DNA of 64,000 nt from Martelella radicis (lineage in GTDB: Bacteria > Pseudomonadota > Alphaproteobacteria > Rhizobiales > Rhizobiaceae). The stretch is from assembly GCF_014196625.1 (NCBI RefSeq), contig NZ_JACIDZ010000014.1, positions 62,001-126,000 on the forward strand, read 5' to 3'. The translations under genes and the position numbers were made by a program. Within the stretch, counting starts at the first letter, position 1. Each line of letters begins with the position of its first letter. Positions 36,001 through 44,655 of the stretch are shown here, piece after piece. A model generated the notes under the pieces. That model was not told where the DNA came from. It worked only from the letters and a program-made list of their open reading frames with translations, and did no database searches.

Positions 36001-39000
36001 ATGGCGGCCATGGCGGCGGCGTTACGGTTTCCAATCCCGGCGCGGTCTCAACGGCGGGCGATGCCGCCTTCGGCGTTGTTGCCCAGTCCATCGGCGGCGG
36101 GGGCGGCAATGCCGGCGACGCGACGGCCGCGGCCTTCGGCATCGAGAGCAAGGAAATGCCCAGCATGAAGCTGGCGCTTGCCATCGGCGGTACCGGCGGC
36201 AGCGGCGGCACGGGCGGCTCGGTGACCGCCACCAACGGATCGGACCAGGCAGGCGGGACGATCGCGACCTATGGCAACGATGCGACGGGCATTGTGGCGC
36301 AATCGGTCGGCGGCGGCGGGGGAACCGGCGGCTCGGGCAATGCCTCGGCTTCGAGCCCCAACCTGGGGGATGACACGAAAACGGCGATCGACGTCACCAT
36401 CGGCGTCGGCGGGGCCGGCGGCACGGGCAATACCGGCGGCGCGGTCAGCGTCACCAACATGGCCGGCAGCACCATCATCACGCAGGGCTCGACCGCCCGT
36501 GCGATCCTGGCGCAGTCGATCGGCGGCGGCGGCGGGGCCGCGACCGGCGGCCAGGCTTCGTCCAGCGGCGACAGCTACGACGGCAATCTGTCCATCGGCG
36601 GCAATGGCGGTTCCGGCAATGACGGCGGCGCGGTGACGGTGACCAATGCCGGCACGATCGTCACGGGTCTTGCGGCCTACACGAACCTGGCAGGCCTGAC
36701 GATCACCACGGGCGGCGATTCGGTCGGCATTCTGGCCCAGTCGGTCGGCGGCGGCGGCGGTGTGGCCGGCAGTTCGGATCCCTCCGCCAATATCGACATC
36801 GCCGGCCAGGTCGAGGATGCCTTGAAAGGGCCTTCCGACAGCTATTCGGCCGATATCGGCATCGGCGGCAAGGGCGGCGCGGGCGGCGCCGGCGGCACGG
36901 TATCCGTCACCAATTCCGGCACGATCACCACCTACGGGCTGCGCGCCTACGGCATCGAGGCGCAATCGATCGGCGGCGGCGGCGGCAATGGCGGTCTGGC
37001 ATCCGCCACGTCCAACGCCGTCCTTACCGATCTCGGCATTGGCGGCGAGGACGGCACCTACAGCGCCAATCTGAGCCTCGGCGGCAATGCCGGGGAAGGT
37101 TCGTACGGTGGTTCGGTGTCGATTACGAACAGCGGCAGCATCGCGACCGCCGGCTATGGCGCGCATGGCCTGCTGCTGCAGTCGGTCGGCGGCGGCGGCG
37201 GTGTCGGTGCGGAAGGAACGGTCGACACCCAGACGACGATCGGCCTCGGCCTCGGCGATGCCGGCAACAGCGGCGCCGGCGGCAATGGCGGATCGATCGA
37301 TGTTTCTGAAACCGGCCTGATCGTTACCGCCGGCAATGACGCCTATGGCATTCTCGCCCAGTCGGTGGGCGGCGGCGGCGGGCTCGCGAGCACAGGCTGC
37401 TCCAATCCCAAGATCAGCGCGAACCTTCAGGGCGTGACGGCCTCGACCTGTCTTGGCGCCGACAGCATCTCCTATTCGGACGCGCCCTGGAGCGACGAGA
37501 CGGACCTTTCCGTCACCCTCGGCGGCAATGCCGGCGCCAACGGCAATGGCGGCGCTATCGAGATCGACAAGACCGACGGGCTGATCTTCACCTCCGGGGC
37601 GCGCGCCTTCGGCATGTTCGCCCAGTCGATCGGCGGCGGCGGCGGGATCGCGGCGGCAGATGCGGTGAATGTCGCCGACGCCAGCTTCGGCGCGGCGCAG
37701 GCCGACAGCGTCGGCGGCGAGCTTTCGCTTACCCTCGGTGCGGGTGCTGCAATCGAGACCACCGGCGACGGCGCTTTCGGCATCTTCGCGCAGTCGATCG
37801 GCGGCAGCGGCGGCTTTGTCGGCGATGCCGCACTCAATCCGGCCTTCGTCAACGTCAACAGCCTTCCTCTCACATCGGCGGGCAGCCAGAGCGCCGGCGG
37901 AAACATCTCGGTCGACATTGTCGGGGACATCACCACGAGCGGCACGAATGCCCACGGCGTCGTTTTGCAGACGAGCGGTTCGGGCGGCGGCGCGATCGGC
38001 GCCCATGGCGCGCTTTCAATGGGGGCCGGCGCGAGCGGGGTTGCGACCGGTGACGGCGGGCAGATCACCCTCACACAGGCCGCCGGCAGCACGATCACGG
38101 CCTCGGGCTTCAACGCCAACGGCATACTGGCGCAAAGCGTCGGCTCGTCGAGCCAGGAGAGCGCCATCGCGCTTACGGTGGCCGGCACGGTTTCCGGCGG
38201 CACCTTCGTGCTCGACGGCCAGAGCCAGTCCGGCACAGCGGCGGGAATCCTCCTCTCCGGCGGCGTTGCCTCGGCGGCATCGAACGATGCGGCGAACGAG
38301 ATCGAAATTGCAGCGACGGGCACCGTCACCAACGCGAACGGCGCGGGCGGCACGGCGATCCTTTCGGCGGACGGGCGGACCCTGGTCGAAAACAGCGGAA
38401 CGGTGACCGGAGCGGTGCTGCTTTATGACAGCATGGACAATGTCTCCCCCGAACCGTCTTCCGCCTTCCGCAACCTTGCCGGCGGCCTGTTCAACATGGG
38501 CAGCGCCAATGTCGCCGCCAGTGTCGACAATGACGGCACGATCAATCCCGGCGGCAGCGAGACCTACCGCTCCTATGTCGTGCTCGCCGGCGATTTCGTC
38601 CAGAGCGAAACGGGCGTGCTCGCGGTGACGATCGACACGACCGACACCGCTACGCCGAATGACGCTCTCATCACAAGAGGCAGCGGCAACGCAACGCTTG
38701 ACGGCGAGATCGCGCCGGAGGTCCGGGCGGTTCTGCCTCAGACCTACACCGTCTTCGAGCTTGGCACGGAAGGCGGCTATACGCTGACGGGCGCAGCCGA
38801 TGTTGCCGCAAATTCACTCGTCTTTGGCTGGAGCCGCCAGTTCCTGCCGACGGTCGTGGAGATCACGCCGACGGCCGATTTCCTGCCGCCCGGCGCGGAC
38901 TTGAATGCGAACGAGACCTCGGTTGCCGGCTATCTTCAGCGCGCCTGGGACGATATCGCGACGGTGTCCGGGGCCGGCCAGACCTATGGCGACATGTCGC

Positions 39001-40016
39001 GCGTCTTCGGCATGGTTTATAACAACCAGACTGCGGCCTCCTACGCCGAGACACTGGACGCCATTTCAGGTCAGGCGTCCGCCTTCAGCGCGAACGACCA
39101 GACGCTAGCCGCGCGCGGGGGGCTCGACAGCGCCTTCAGCTGCCCGCGCTTTGCCGGCGACAGTGGCACTCTTCTTGACGAGACGTCCTGTGTCTGGGGC
39201 AATGTGACCGGATCGGATATCACCTACGATGCCATCGAAGGCGCGCCGTCGCGCAAGGTTTCGACCGGCGGGTTCAGAGCGGGCGGCCAGGGCGAATTCG
39301 CACCGGACTGGTACTTCGGCGCGACGGCCGCCTATTCGAGTGTGTCTTCGAAGACAGACAGTGCGTCCGCTCGCAGCGACGGAGACCGTTTCAATGCCGA
39401 ATTTGCGGTCAAGCATGTCACCGGGCCGTGGTATTTCGGTTTCGGCGCGGGCGCGGGCTATGGCTGGTACGACAATCAGCGGCAAGTAGATGTTCTCGGC
39501 ACGCCAGTCACGCTCAAGAGCAATGTCGACACGCTGACTGCTGGCGGCCGGTTCCGCGTTCAGTATGAAATGGACTTCGAGAACTGGTATGTAAGGCCAA
39601 GGGCGGATTTCGATCTTATCTACACGCATGTACCAGCCTATGGCGAAGATGGACCGCCCGGTCTCGCGCTCGACGTCCGCGCACAGAACGAACTGACATT
39701 CGCCATTTCGCCGAACATTGAAATCGGCGGACGAATAGACCTGGATGAAGGATGGACGCTGAGGCCTTATTCCGGTCTGGGACTAGCCGCCATGAGCAAT
39801 GGCGACTGGACGACGCGCGCCAGTCTTCAAGGCGCGCCCGCTTCGGCCGGAACATTTGAGATCGGCCAGCGTGTTCCCGACCTGATTGGCCGGTTCGATC
39901 TCGGACTGGACCTGCACCATGAAAACCGTTTCTCGGCCAGGCTCGAATACGGGCTGCAATTCGGTTCGCATCGGACGGCAAATACGGCGGCTCTGCGACT
40001 GGGCTTCGAGTTCTGA
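33093..40016 (+). CDS. Giant glycine-rich autotransporter (type Va secretion) adhesin-like protein
   Basis: About 2307 residues if translation starts at ATG 33093 (GGGGGG upstream); the frame opens at 33015. The order is a long basic and polar N-terminal extension (about 1-90), a signal-type hydrophobic segment (about 95-115, AKAVSLAGLVLAAGAA), a repetitive passenger, and a C-terminal autotransporter beta-barrel of about 275 residues (from VWGNVTGSD) ending in F. The passenger has at least 13 copies of a GI.AQS(I/V)GGGGG motif alternating with VT..N.G.I.T.G strands, typical of a beta-helix. I see no protease motif. Adhesion or biofilm is the usual role of such proteins, but this is unproven. 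The start is uncertain. Confidence 0.88.
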   Translation: MRTETSGKTVRAGVARVDCGVMGPGTSCSLKQDMFFLFRDGTAIPKGAGAERRDLKAPRNATSPRAKTEGSENQHNDFVHGPIAASIRSRFLRKHALAKAVSLAGLVLAAGAAQGQDINPEIVNYGTASCSYAGSLNFNPPISCTVDLAGGIGSAGVQNGVSFQDTQAAQMSVTLSGSASVTNTASSYTVGANFSGFGISANADWNASNFVDGATLSVVNNGAISLSNALPGEIGLIAAGAASQSFAEGGGIIAAVSVGADGYADSRSTPYVPNYSGGKGGAISLTNNGTVSATTDTPPPFVVTYANTLVTPAFLNGLGAVSIGGDAVAIKTGNDNYAGDGGAGGAITITNPGAISMSATTMENYGVNGIFALSQGGIGANREGYAIGAGGDGGVVKITHSGAITMSGLDYSGGGGMTGMLAISLGGDSNNYSMFGTPDTTAASSAGNGGNIEVSLAAGSAVNVAATIAGQSGIGVMAVSAGGYADNIATGEGGDVTIRLEKGSAVSTAGSSLAIGVLGVSAGTLADISPFETGAVDAAYPGKPGRVSIINKGSVTTSGFMAVGIAGVAAGGTSIVTNGAADASNVLGNSISYIDRYDGNAVTVANSGTVQTLGAAAHGIFALSAGGGGGLISVITDSEQTAIGSKTTNSSGGNGGSVTVLNSGSVTTGSSASAGESEAAIGIVAQSIGGGGGSSGGPAFLLGGNDEAGSGGGDGGAVTVHAFGDSSVSTFDAGAIGILAQSVGGGGGNGSNSYGKFAAVGGAGGQGGTGGAVTVKIAGASGVVTRGHYAAGLITQSIGGGGGNGGSGDAYGSIFADTIGGTGGDGGNGGAITVNNESPITTVGNQSWGIIAQSVGGGGGTGGSANSYSASVITVSLAMGGAGGSGGNGGDITLDNSGTVLTGCSDPSACIYDYSGGPALDGANAIGLLAQSVGGGGGTGGAATAKSLSLPSSDIPSFSLSFAVGGSGGNGGHGGGVTVSNPGAVSTAGDAAFGVVAQSIGGGGGNAGDATAAAFGIESKEMPSMKLALAIGGTGGSGGTGGSVTATNGSDQAGGTIATYGNDATGIVAQSVGGGGGTGGSGNASASSPNLGDDTKTAIDVTIGVGGAGGTGNTGGAVSVTNMAGSTIITQGSTARAILAQSIGGGGGAATGGQASSSGDSYDGNLSIGGNGGSGNDGGAVTVTNAGTIVTGLAAYTNLAGLTITTGGDSVGILAQSVGGGGGVAGSSDPSANIDIAGQVEDALKGPSDSYSADIGIGGKGGAGGAGGTVSVTNSGTITTYGLRAYGIEAQSIGGGGGNGGLASATSNAVLTDLGIGGEDGTYSANLSLGGNAGEGSYGGSVSITNSGSIATAGYGAHGLLLQSVGGGGGVGAEGTVDTQTTIGLGLGDAGNSGAGGNGGSIDVSETGLIVTAGNDAYGILAQSVGGGGGLASTGCSNPKISANLQGVTASTCLGADSISYSDAPWSDETDLSVTLGGNAGANGNGGAIEIDKTDGLIFTSGARAFGMFAQSIGGGGGIAAADAVNVADASFGAAQADSVGGELSLTLGAGAAIETTGDGAFGIFAQSIGGSGGFVGDAALNPAFVNVNSLPLTSAGSQSAGGNISVDIVGDITTSGTNAHGVVLQTSGSGGGAIGAHGALSMGAGASGVATGDGGQITLTQAAGSTITASGFNANGILAQSVGSSSQESAIALTVAGTVSGGTFVLDGQSQSGTAAGILLSGGVASAASNDAANEIEIAATGTVTNANGAGGTAILSADGRTLVENSGTVTGAVLLYDSMDNVSPEPSSAFRNLAGGLFNMGSANVAASVDNDGTINPGGSETYRSYVVLAGDFVQSETGVLAVTIDTTDTATPNDALITRGSGNATLDGEIAPEVRAVLPQTYTVFELGTEGGYTLTGAADVAANSLVFGWSRQFLPTVVEITPTADFLPPGADLNANETSVAGYLQRAWDDIATVSGAGQTYGDMSRVFGMVYNNQTAASYAETLDAISGQASAFSANDQTLAARGGLDSAFSCPRFAGDSGTLLDETSCVWGNVTGSDITYDAIEGAPSRKVSTGGFRAGGQGEFAPDWYFGATAAYSSVSSKTDSASARSDGDRFNAEFAVKHVTGPWYFGFGAGAGYGWYDNQRQVDVLGTPVTLKSNVDTLTAGGRFRVQYEMDFENWYVRPRADFDLIYTHVPAYGEDGPPGLALDVRAQNELTFAISPNIEIGGRIDLDEGWTLRPYSGLGLAAMSNGDWTTRASLQGAPASAGTFEIGQRVPDLIGRFDLGLDLHHENRFSARLEYGLQFGSHRTANTAALRLGFEF
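34946..37813 (+). repeat. Protein-coding repeat array with QS(I/V)GGGGG units
   Basis: Fifteen related units in the autotransporter passenger: 13 read QS(I/V)GGGGG exactly, one reads LSAGGGGG at the left end and one reads QSIGGSGG at the right end. They recur roughly every 50-100 residues, with a GG.GG.GG turn and a VTV.N.G strand between. At DNA level the GGCGGCGGCGGCGGC cores are nearly identical, so slippage or recombination could change copy number. Confidence 0.85.
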
Positions 40017-40524
40017 AAAGACGCTTGTCCGGCTCAGGACTGGAGGCCGCCGGCGGAGCGAGGACCGCCCGGCCAATGGCGCTTGGCCTACCATGTCACC
40101 AGGGAAACAGCTCAGCGGCGACCTGCATGCTCCTCATCGCGGCAAAAGGCTTTCCAGTTCACAACGCGGCTAGGAGGCGCGATCAGGCCTGCCTGTGCGA
40201 AAGGCCCGCCTCGCCCGATTCGCGACCTCAAAAAACCAAACGCCGGGCTTCTGCGCCAATGCCATTCTGAAATGATCTTGCTCGCGGCGATCCCGGAAAC
40301 TGTGTGTCACTTCCGGGGCTGAAAACGCCTCAAACTGAACATTTGTCACTATAGCAGGCTTTTCCTGTGTCTTGACTTGATAAATTCTACTTTCGCCTTC
40401 CGCTCCGCAGGCGCACTTTCCAGCGGCGAAATCCAACATTTGCTGCATCGCGGCTCTTGCTCGTATCCGCGCGCCCCTCAAGGCGTAGGTCCCGGCCGCC
40501 GCAGCCAGAAACCTCCAGGACAAG
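40017..40524. other. Intergenic region, no gene supported
   Basis: 508 bp after the autotransporter. Open frames here have no ribosome binding site and no recognisable motif. A promoter-like TTGACT lies near 40373 followed by AT-rich DNA, which fits transcription of the flavoprotein gene at 40525. No terminator hairpin is obvious after the autotransporter stop. Confidence 0.45.
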
Positions 40525-41784
40525 ATGACGATGACGATCGAACAAACCGATACTCTTATAGTTGGCGGAGGGCAGTCCGGCATCGCCATGAGCGAGCATC
40601 TGACGGCGGCGGGCGTCGATCATATCGTGCTCGAGCGCAGCCGCATTGCCGAGCGCTGGCGTTCCGAGAGATGGGATTCCCTGGTGGCCAACGGCCCTGC
40701 CTGGCATGACCGTTTTCCCGGTCTTGAATTCGAAGACGTCTCGCCCGAGACCTTTCCGCCGAAAGAGCGCATGGCGCTGTATTTCGAGGAATACGCCAAG
40801 ATGATCAAGGCGCCCATTCGCTGCGGCGTCGAAGTGAAAAGCGTTCGCCGGCTGGAGGGGCGCCCCGGCTTCCGCGTGGAAACCTCAGACGGCGTGATCG
40901 AAGCGCAGCGGGTCGTTGCCGCCACCGGTCCTTTCCAGAAGCCGTCATTTCCCGCCATCGTGCCGGACGAGGCCGGAATTACCCAGATCCATTCCAGCGC
41001 CTACCGCAACCCCGATCAGCTGCCAGAAGGCGCTGTTCTTGTGGTTGGCGGCGGGGCTTCCGGCTCGCAGATTGCGGAAGAACTGAACCGCGCCGGACGC
41101 AAGGTCTTTCTGTGTGTCGGCGAGCACTACCGTCCGCCGCGCTCCTACCGCAATCGGGACTATGTCTGGTGGCTGGGCGTTCTTGGCAAATGGGACGAGA
41201 TCAAGATCGATTCCAGGAGGAAACACGTGGCTTTCGCGGTCAGCGGTTATGATGGCGGCAAGACCGTCGACTTCCGTCGCCTCGGTAATACGGGCGTGAC
41301 CATTCTCGGCAAGGCCGAAAGCTACACCGATGGTGTCATGACCTTCAGCGATGATCTCGCCGCCAATATCGCCGAAGGCGATCGCGCCTATCTCGAAGTG
41401 CTGCAGGAGGCCGACGACTATGTCGCCGCCAATGGCATTGACCTGCCAGAGGAACCGGAAGCCTGGAGGATAGAGCCGGATCCGGAATGCATCAGCACGC
41501 CGATCCTGAGCCTCGATCTCGCCAAAGAGGGCGTCACCTCGATCGTCTGGGCAACGGGTTTCCGCTTTGATTTCAGCTGGCTGCAGGTTCCCGGCGCCTT
41601 TACCCCCGAAGGAATGCCCTTCCATAAGCGCGGCATCTCGGCCCAGCCGGGCATCTACTTTCTCGGCCTGCCGGAACTGACCAACCGTGCATCTTCCTTT
41701 ATCTATGGCTGCTGGTACGATGCCAAATACCTCGCCACCCATATCGGCGTGCAGCAGGCCTATGTGGCCTACCAAAAGGCCTGA
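40525..41784 (+). CDS. FMO-type FAD/NAD(P)-binding oxidoreductase
   Basis: A 419-residue flavoprotein with an FAD-binding GGGQSG motif (TLIVGGGQSGIA, residues 10-21) and a second nucleotide motif VVGGGASGSQIAEEL, as in flavin-containing and Baeyer-Villiger-like monooxygenases. IHSSAYRNP in the middle resembles the FMO identifying region, and ATGFRFDFSW is the late conserved segment. It uses NAD(P)H and O2 to oxygenate N, S or carbonyl compounds, by family. It opens the cluster that carries the polyamine-type importer, but a 105-bp gap separates it from the next gene. Confidence 0.85.
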   Translation: MTMTIEQTDTLIVGGGQSGIAMSEHLTAAGVDHIVLERSRIAERWRSERWDSLVANGPAWHDRFPGLEFEDVSPETFPPKERMALYFEEYAKMIKAPIRCGVEVKSVRRLEGRPGFRVETSDGVIEAQRVVAATGPFQKPSFPAIVPDEAGITQIHSSAYRNPDQLPEGAVLVVGGGASGSQIAEELNRAGRKVFLCVGEHYRPPRSYRNRDYVWWLGVLGKWDEIKIDSRRKHVAFAVSGYDGGKTVDFRRLGNTGVTILGKAESYTDGVMTFSDDLAANIAEGDRAYLEVLQEADDYVAANGIDLPEEPEAWRIEPDPECISTPILSLDLAKEGVTSIVWATGFRFDFSWLQVPGAFTPEGMPFHKRGISAQPGIYFLGLPELTNRASSFIYGCWYDAKYLATHIGVQQAYVAYQKA

Positions 41785-41889
41785 CATTCAACGCAACTGA
41801 CATGCCCGCTGCCGGTCGTACTCGCTGTCTATTGCAGATGACCTGTAGCGGGCTACCCGTTTTACAGACAGACAGAAGGACCGCTTCCC

Positions 41890-42336
41890 TTGAAATCAGT
41901 GATGTTTCTCAACGGCCCGAATGCCAATCTCTACGGGTTGGACCCTTCGGGGACCTATGGCACCGACAGCTTCCCGCAGATCGAAGCCGCCTGCCTAGCG
42001 CGTGCAGGTGAACTCGGACTGTCCCTGGACTTCCGGCAGTCGAACCATGAAGGCGTGCTGGTGGACTGGATCCAGGAGGCGCGACAGTCCTGCAGCGGGC
42101 TGCTGATCAATGCAGCCGGGCTCACCTATACCTCCGTTTCGATCCTCGATGCGCTTCTGGCGTTTCCGGGACCGATCATCGAATGCCATATGAGCAATAT
42201 CTGGAAGCGCGAGCCCTTCCGCCATCACTCCTATGTCTCGCGCGCGGCAACCGGCGTTGTCGCAGGCCTCGGCCTGCGCGGCTATCTGCTTGGCCTTTCG
42301 GCAATGGCCGAGCTCATCGGAGACACTGAGGCATGA
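41890..42336 (+). CDS. AroQ-fold (type II 3-dehydroquinate dehydratase-like) protein with altered active site
   Basis: A 148-residue protein with the type II dehydroquinase fold: FLNGPNANLYG, RQSNHEG, NAAGLTYTS, IECHMSN, FRHHS. The catalytic Y23, N74, H100 and R111 are present, but the lid arginine (R19 in M. tuberculosis) aligns with D18, and the substrate-binding histidine of THTS is Y80. Both changes would impair ordinary 3-dehydroquinate turnover, so it may act on another substrate. TTG at 41890 is the start (AGAAGGA upstream); ATG 41902 is possible. Its stop overlaps the next start (ATGA at 42333). It sits in a catabolic cluster, not with shikimate genes. Confidence 0.75.
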   Translation: MKSVMFLNGPNANLYGLDPSGTYGTDSFPQIEAACLARAGELGLSLDFRQSNHEGVLVDWIQEARQSCSGLLINAAGLTYTSVSILDALLAFPGPIIECHMSNIWKREPFRHHSYVSRAATGVVAGLGLRGYLLGLSAMAELIGDTEA

Positions 42337-43268
42337 CCGATACGCTGGTGTTTTACAGCAAACCCGACCCGTTTGAGCTCTGGCGCGACGCGCTTTCGCC
42401 GCTTCTGGGCGACGCCGTGCGGATCGAACGTGCCGATGAGGTGACCGATCCCGACAAGGTGCGTTTCGCGCTGGTTTGGATGCCGCCCGAGGGGTTCTTT
42501 GCACGTTTCCCCAATCTTGAGCTCGTCATAAACCTTGGCGCCGGCGTCGACCGGCTGGTGGCGCGAAACGATCTGCCGGATGTGCCGGTCACCCGCCTTT
42601 CCGACCCGGAAATGGCGCGGATGATGGCCGGATTCGTGCTTTTCTCGGTGCTGCGCCACAGCCGCGATATCCCGCATTTCGAGGCAGCGCAGACCCGGCG
42701 CGAATGGGCCTACCGCCATCCGCGGGCAGCAGCCGAAATCTCGGTCGCGGTGCTGGGTCTCGGTGAACTCGGCGCGCTCGCTGCCAGCGAAATCGCGCGG
42801 CAGGGCTACCAGACCGATGGCTGGGCGACCGGACCGAAGGATCTGCCCGGCGTTGACGTGCATCACGGCGAGGAAGCGCTGGAGCCACTCCTTTCCATGG
42901 CCGATATCGTGGTCTGCATGCTGCCATTGACACCCGGGACGCGCGGCCTGCTGGATGAGGCGGCCTTTGCGGCCATGAAGCCCGGAGCCGCCTTCGTCAA
43001 TGTCTCCCGCGGCGAGATCGTGGATGAGGCGGCCATGATTGCGGCGCTCAGTTCAGGTCATCTCTCCGGCGCGACACTCGATGTCTTTGCCTCCGAGCCT
43101 CTCTCTGCGGAAAGCCCGCTTTGGGCGCTGCCCGGCGTGCTGATCACGCCGCATCTTGCCTCTGTGGCATTGCCAGCGAGCGCCGCTCCGCAGATTGCTG
43201 CCAATATCTTGTCAATCCGCAAGGGCGTACCGATCGCCAACAGCGTGTCACGAGAGCGAGGATACTAG
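42333..43268 (+). CDS. D-2-hydroxyacid dehydrogenase (GhrA-like)
   Basis: A 311-residue NAD(P)-dependent dehydrogenase of the GhrA (glyoxylate/hydroxypyruvate reductase A) branch. It has a Rossmann domain with VLGLGELGALAA and the catalytic set R in NVSRGEIV, E in DVFASEPL and H in TPHLAS. It reduces 2-keto acids such as glyoxylate or hydroxypyruvate to D-2-hydroxy acids, or the reverse. It starts inside the stop of the AroQ-like gene, so the two enzymes are probably used together. A regulatory gap to the binding-protein gene follows. Confidence 0.88.
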   Translation: MTDTLVFYSKPDPFELWRDALSPLLGDAVRIERADEVTDPDKVRFALVWMPPEGFFARFPNLELVINLGAGVDRLVARNDLPDVPVTRLSDPEMARMMAGFVLFSVLRHSRDIPHFEAAQTRREWAYRHPRAAAEISVAVLGLGELGALAASEIARQGYQTDGWATGPKDLPGVDVHHGEEALEPLLSMADIVVCMLPLTPGTRGLLDEAAFAAMKPGAAFVNVSRGEIVDEAAMIAALSSGHLSGATLDVFASEPLSAESPLWALPGVLITPHLASVALPASAAPQIAANILSIRKGVPIANSVSRERGY

Positions 43269-43328
43269 ACGTTCGTCACTTTTATTTCGGCACCGCAAGA
43301 CGAATATATCTAAAAAAATACAATAAAA

Positions 43329-43340
43329 TCAATTAATTGA
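43329..43340. promoter_or_regulatory. AT-rich 12-bp palindrome upstream of the importer operon
   Basis: TCAATTAATTGA, a perfect palindrome in the low-GC stretch 43300-43350 that is the only clear promoter-like region between the dehydrogenase stop (43268) and the binding-protein start (43548). It could be an operator, for example for the LysR protein, but AT-rich palindromes also occur by chance. Confidence 0.3.
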
Positions 43341-43547
43341 ATAGCTGAATTGGCAAAATCTTCGCAACGCGTCGAGAAATGCGATTTCTGTTTCCTGCCC
43401 AAGGTCGGCAAATTGAGAATTGCTAATTGCCAAGCGGATTTCATAGCGGACCGCTCCCGTCCCTGTGATGCATCAAAGCCGCATTCCCGACTGACCGTGT
43501 TGCAGAGAAAAACACGGTTTTCTCTCAGACCAAGAGGATATTCAGAC

Positions 43548-44573
43548 ATGAAACGACTGCTTCTTACAGCCACTGCCCTCAGCCTTATGGCACCGGCAGC
43601 CTTCGCCGAAACACTTGTCGTCTCCAGCTGGGGCGGCAGTTTTCGTGATTTGATCCAGGACACGATCGCCAAGAAGTTCACCGAGGAAACCGGCGTCGAC
43701 GTCGAGTTCATCACCGGCGGCACGATCGACCGGCTGAACCAGGCCAAGCTCAGCAAGGACACGCCGGAAAGCGACGTCACCTTCACCACTTCGCATATCG
43801 GCTGGCTCTACAATAATGACGGGCTGTTCGAGGAACTCGACATGTCGAAGATCCCGAATGCCGAGCACCTTGTCGAGCAGGCCAAGATCAGCCCTTCGCA
43901 TATCGGCGCCTGGGCCTATGTCTACACGATCGGCTATCTGCCCGACATGATCCCCGAGGATATCGATTTCGATAGCTGGGAAGACCTGTGGTCGCCGGAA
44001 CTCGAAGACATGATCGCAGCGCCGGATTTCGACCCCTCGCACATCATTGCCGTCGCCTCCAAGCTGGAAGGCGTCGACATCGAGAACTGGGAAGAAGCGC
44101 AGGGCAAGCTCCTGGAGCTGAAGCCCAATTTCCGGGCCTTCTACACCAATGACGCCAACTCCCAGCAGTTGCTTTCCACCGGCGAGACCCCGGTGCAGAT
44201 CCTGCTTTCGATGAACGCCTATTACATGAAGGACCAGGGCCTTGATGTCGAGCTGGCGATCCCGGAGGAAGGCGCTGTTCTCGGCGTGGATACGATGGGG
44301 ATTACCGCCGGTACCGACAAGGAAGAACTGGCCTACCAGTTCATCAACGCCGCACTCGATCCCGAAGTCCAGGCCGAGATCGCGCGCATCAAGAAGGGCA
44401 GCCCGGTCATCGACAATGCCACTCTCGATGAAGATCTGATCGGCCTTCCCGGCATCTTCACCACGCCTGAGGAGTGGGATACGCAGACCCTGGTCATCCC
44501 GCACGAACTGCGCGCAGAAATGACCGCCGAATGGCGCCAGTGGTTCTCGGAAAACATGATCGCAGGCCAGTAA
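43548..44573 (+). CDS. Polyamine-type (PotD/PotF) ABC substrate-binding protein
   Basis: A 341-residue periplasmic binding protein with a signal peptide (MKRLLLTATALS, cleavage near APAAFA at residue 20), followed by LVVSSWGGSFRDLI, the start typical of the spermidine/putrescine-binding family. AAGAGGA lies about 10 bases upstream; the frame opens at 43350 but no Met before 43548 has a good context. This family binds polyamines, but also other cationic or organic molecules, so the ligand is open. A hairpin follows it before the permease genes. Confidence 0.9.
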   Translation: MKRLLLTATALSLMAPAAFAETLVVSSWGGSFRDLIQDTIAKKFTEETGVDVEFITGGTIDRLNQAKLSKDTPESDVTFTTSHIGWLYNNDGLFEELDMSKIPNAEHLVEQAKISPSHIGAWAYVYTIGYLPDMIPEDIDFDSWEDLWSPELEDMIAAPDFDPSHIIAVASKLEGVDIENWEEAQGKLLELKPNFRAFYTNDANSQQLLSTGETPVQILLSMNAYYMKDQGLDVELAIPEEGAVLGVDTMGITAGTDKEELAYQFINAALDPEVQAEIARIKKGSPVIDNATLDEDLIGLPGIFTTPEEWDTQTLVIPHELRAEMTAEWRQWFSENMIAGQ

Positions 44574-44591
44574 TCGGCTTTACTTTTCGGG

Positions 44592-44615
44592 CCCCGGCGG
44601 CTGTTGTCGCCGGGG
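44592..44615 (+). terminator. Intercistronic hairpin after the binding-protein gene
   Basis: CCCCGGCG and CGCCGGGG make an 8-bp stem with an 8-base loop, followed by TCTCTCCTCTTT. It lies between binding protein and permeases, where a partial terminator or mRNA-stabilising hairpin commonly raises binding-protein expression over the membrane parts. Confidence 0.6.
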
Positions 44616-44655
44616 TCTCTCCTCTTTCCCGATGCCTCCGAACTGACGCTGAAAA

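Noticed and set aside
34946-37813. Regularly spaced repeats resembling a CRISPR array
   Set aside because: The repeats are in frame with a protein, vary in length and spacing, and encode GGGGG units; there are no uniform spacers and no cas genes.
33894-38006. Long open frames on the minus strand opposite the autotransporter (520 and 652 residues)
   Set aside because: They are mirror images of the GGC-rich repeats, with Ala/Asp/Arg-rich low-complexity translation, no ribosome binding site and no recognisable domain.
40170-40589. Minus-strand frame of 139 residues before the flavoprotein gene
   Set aside because: It overlaps the flavoprotein start on the other strand and has no domain or ribosome binding site that I can see.
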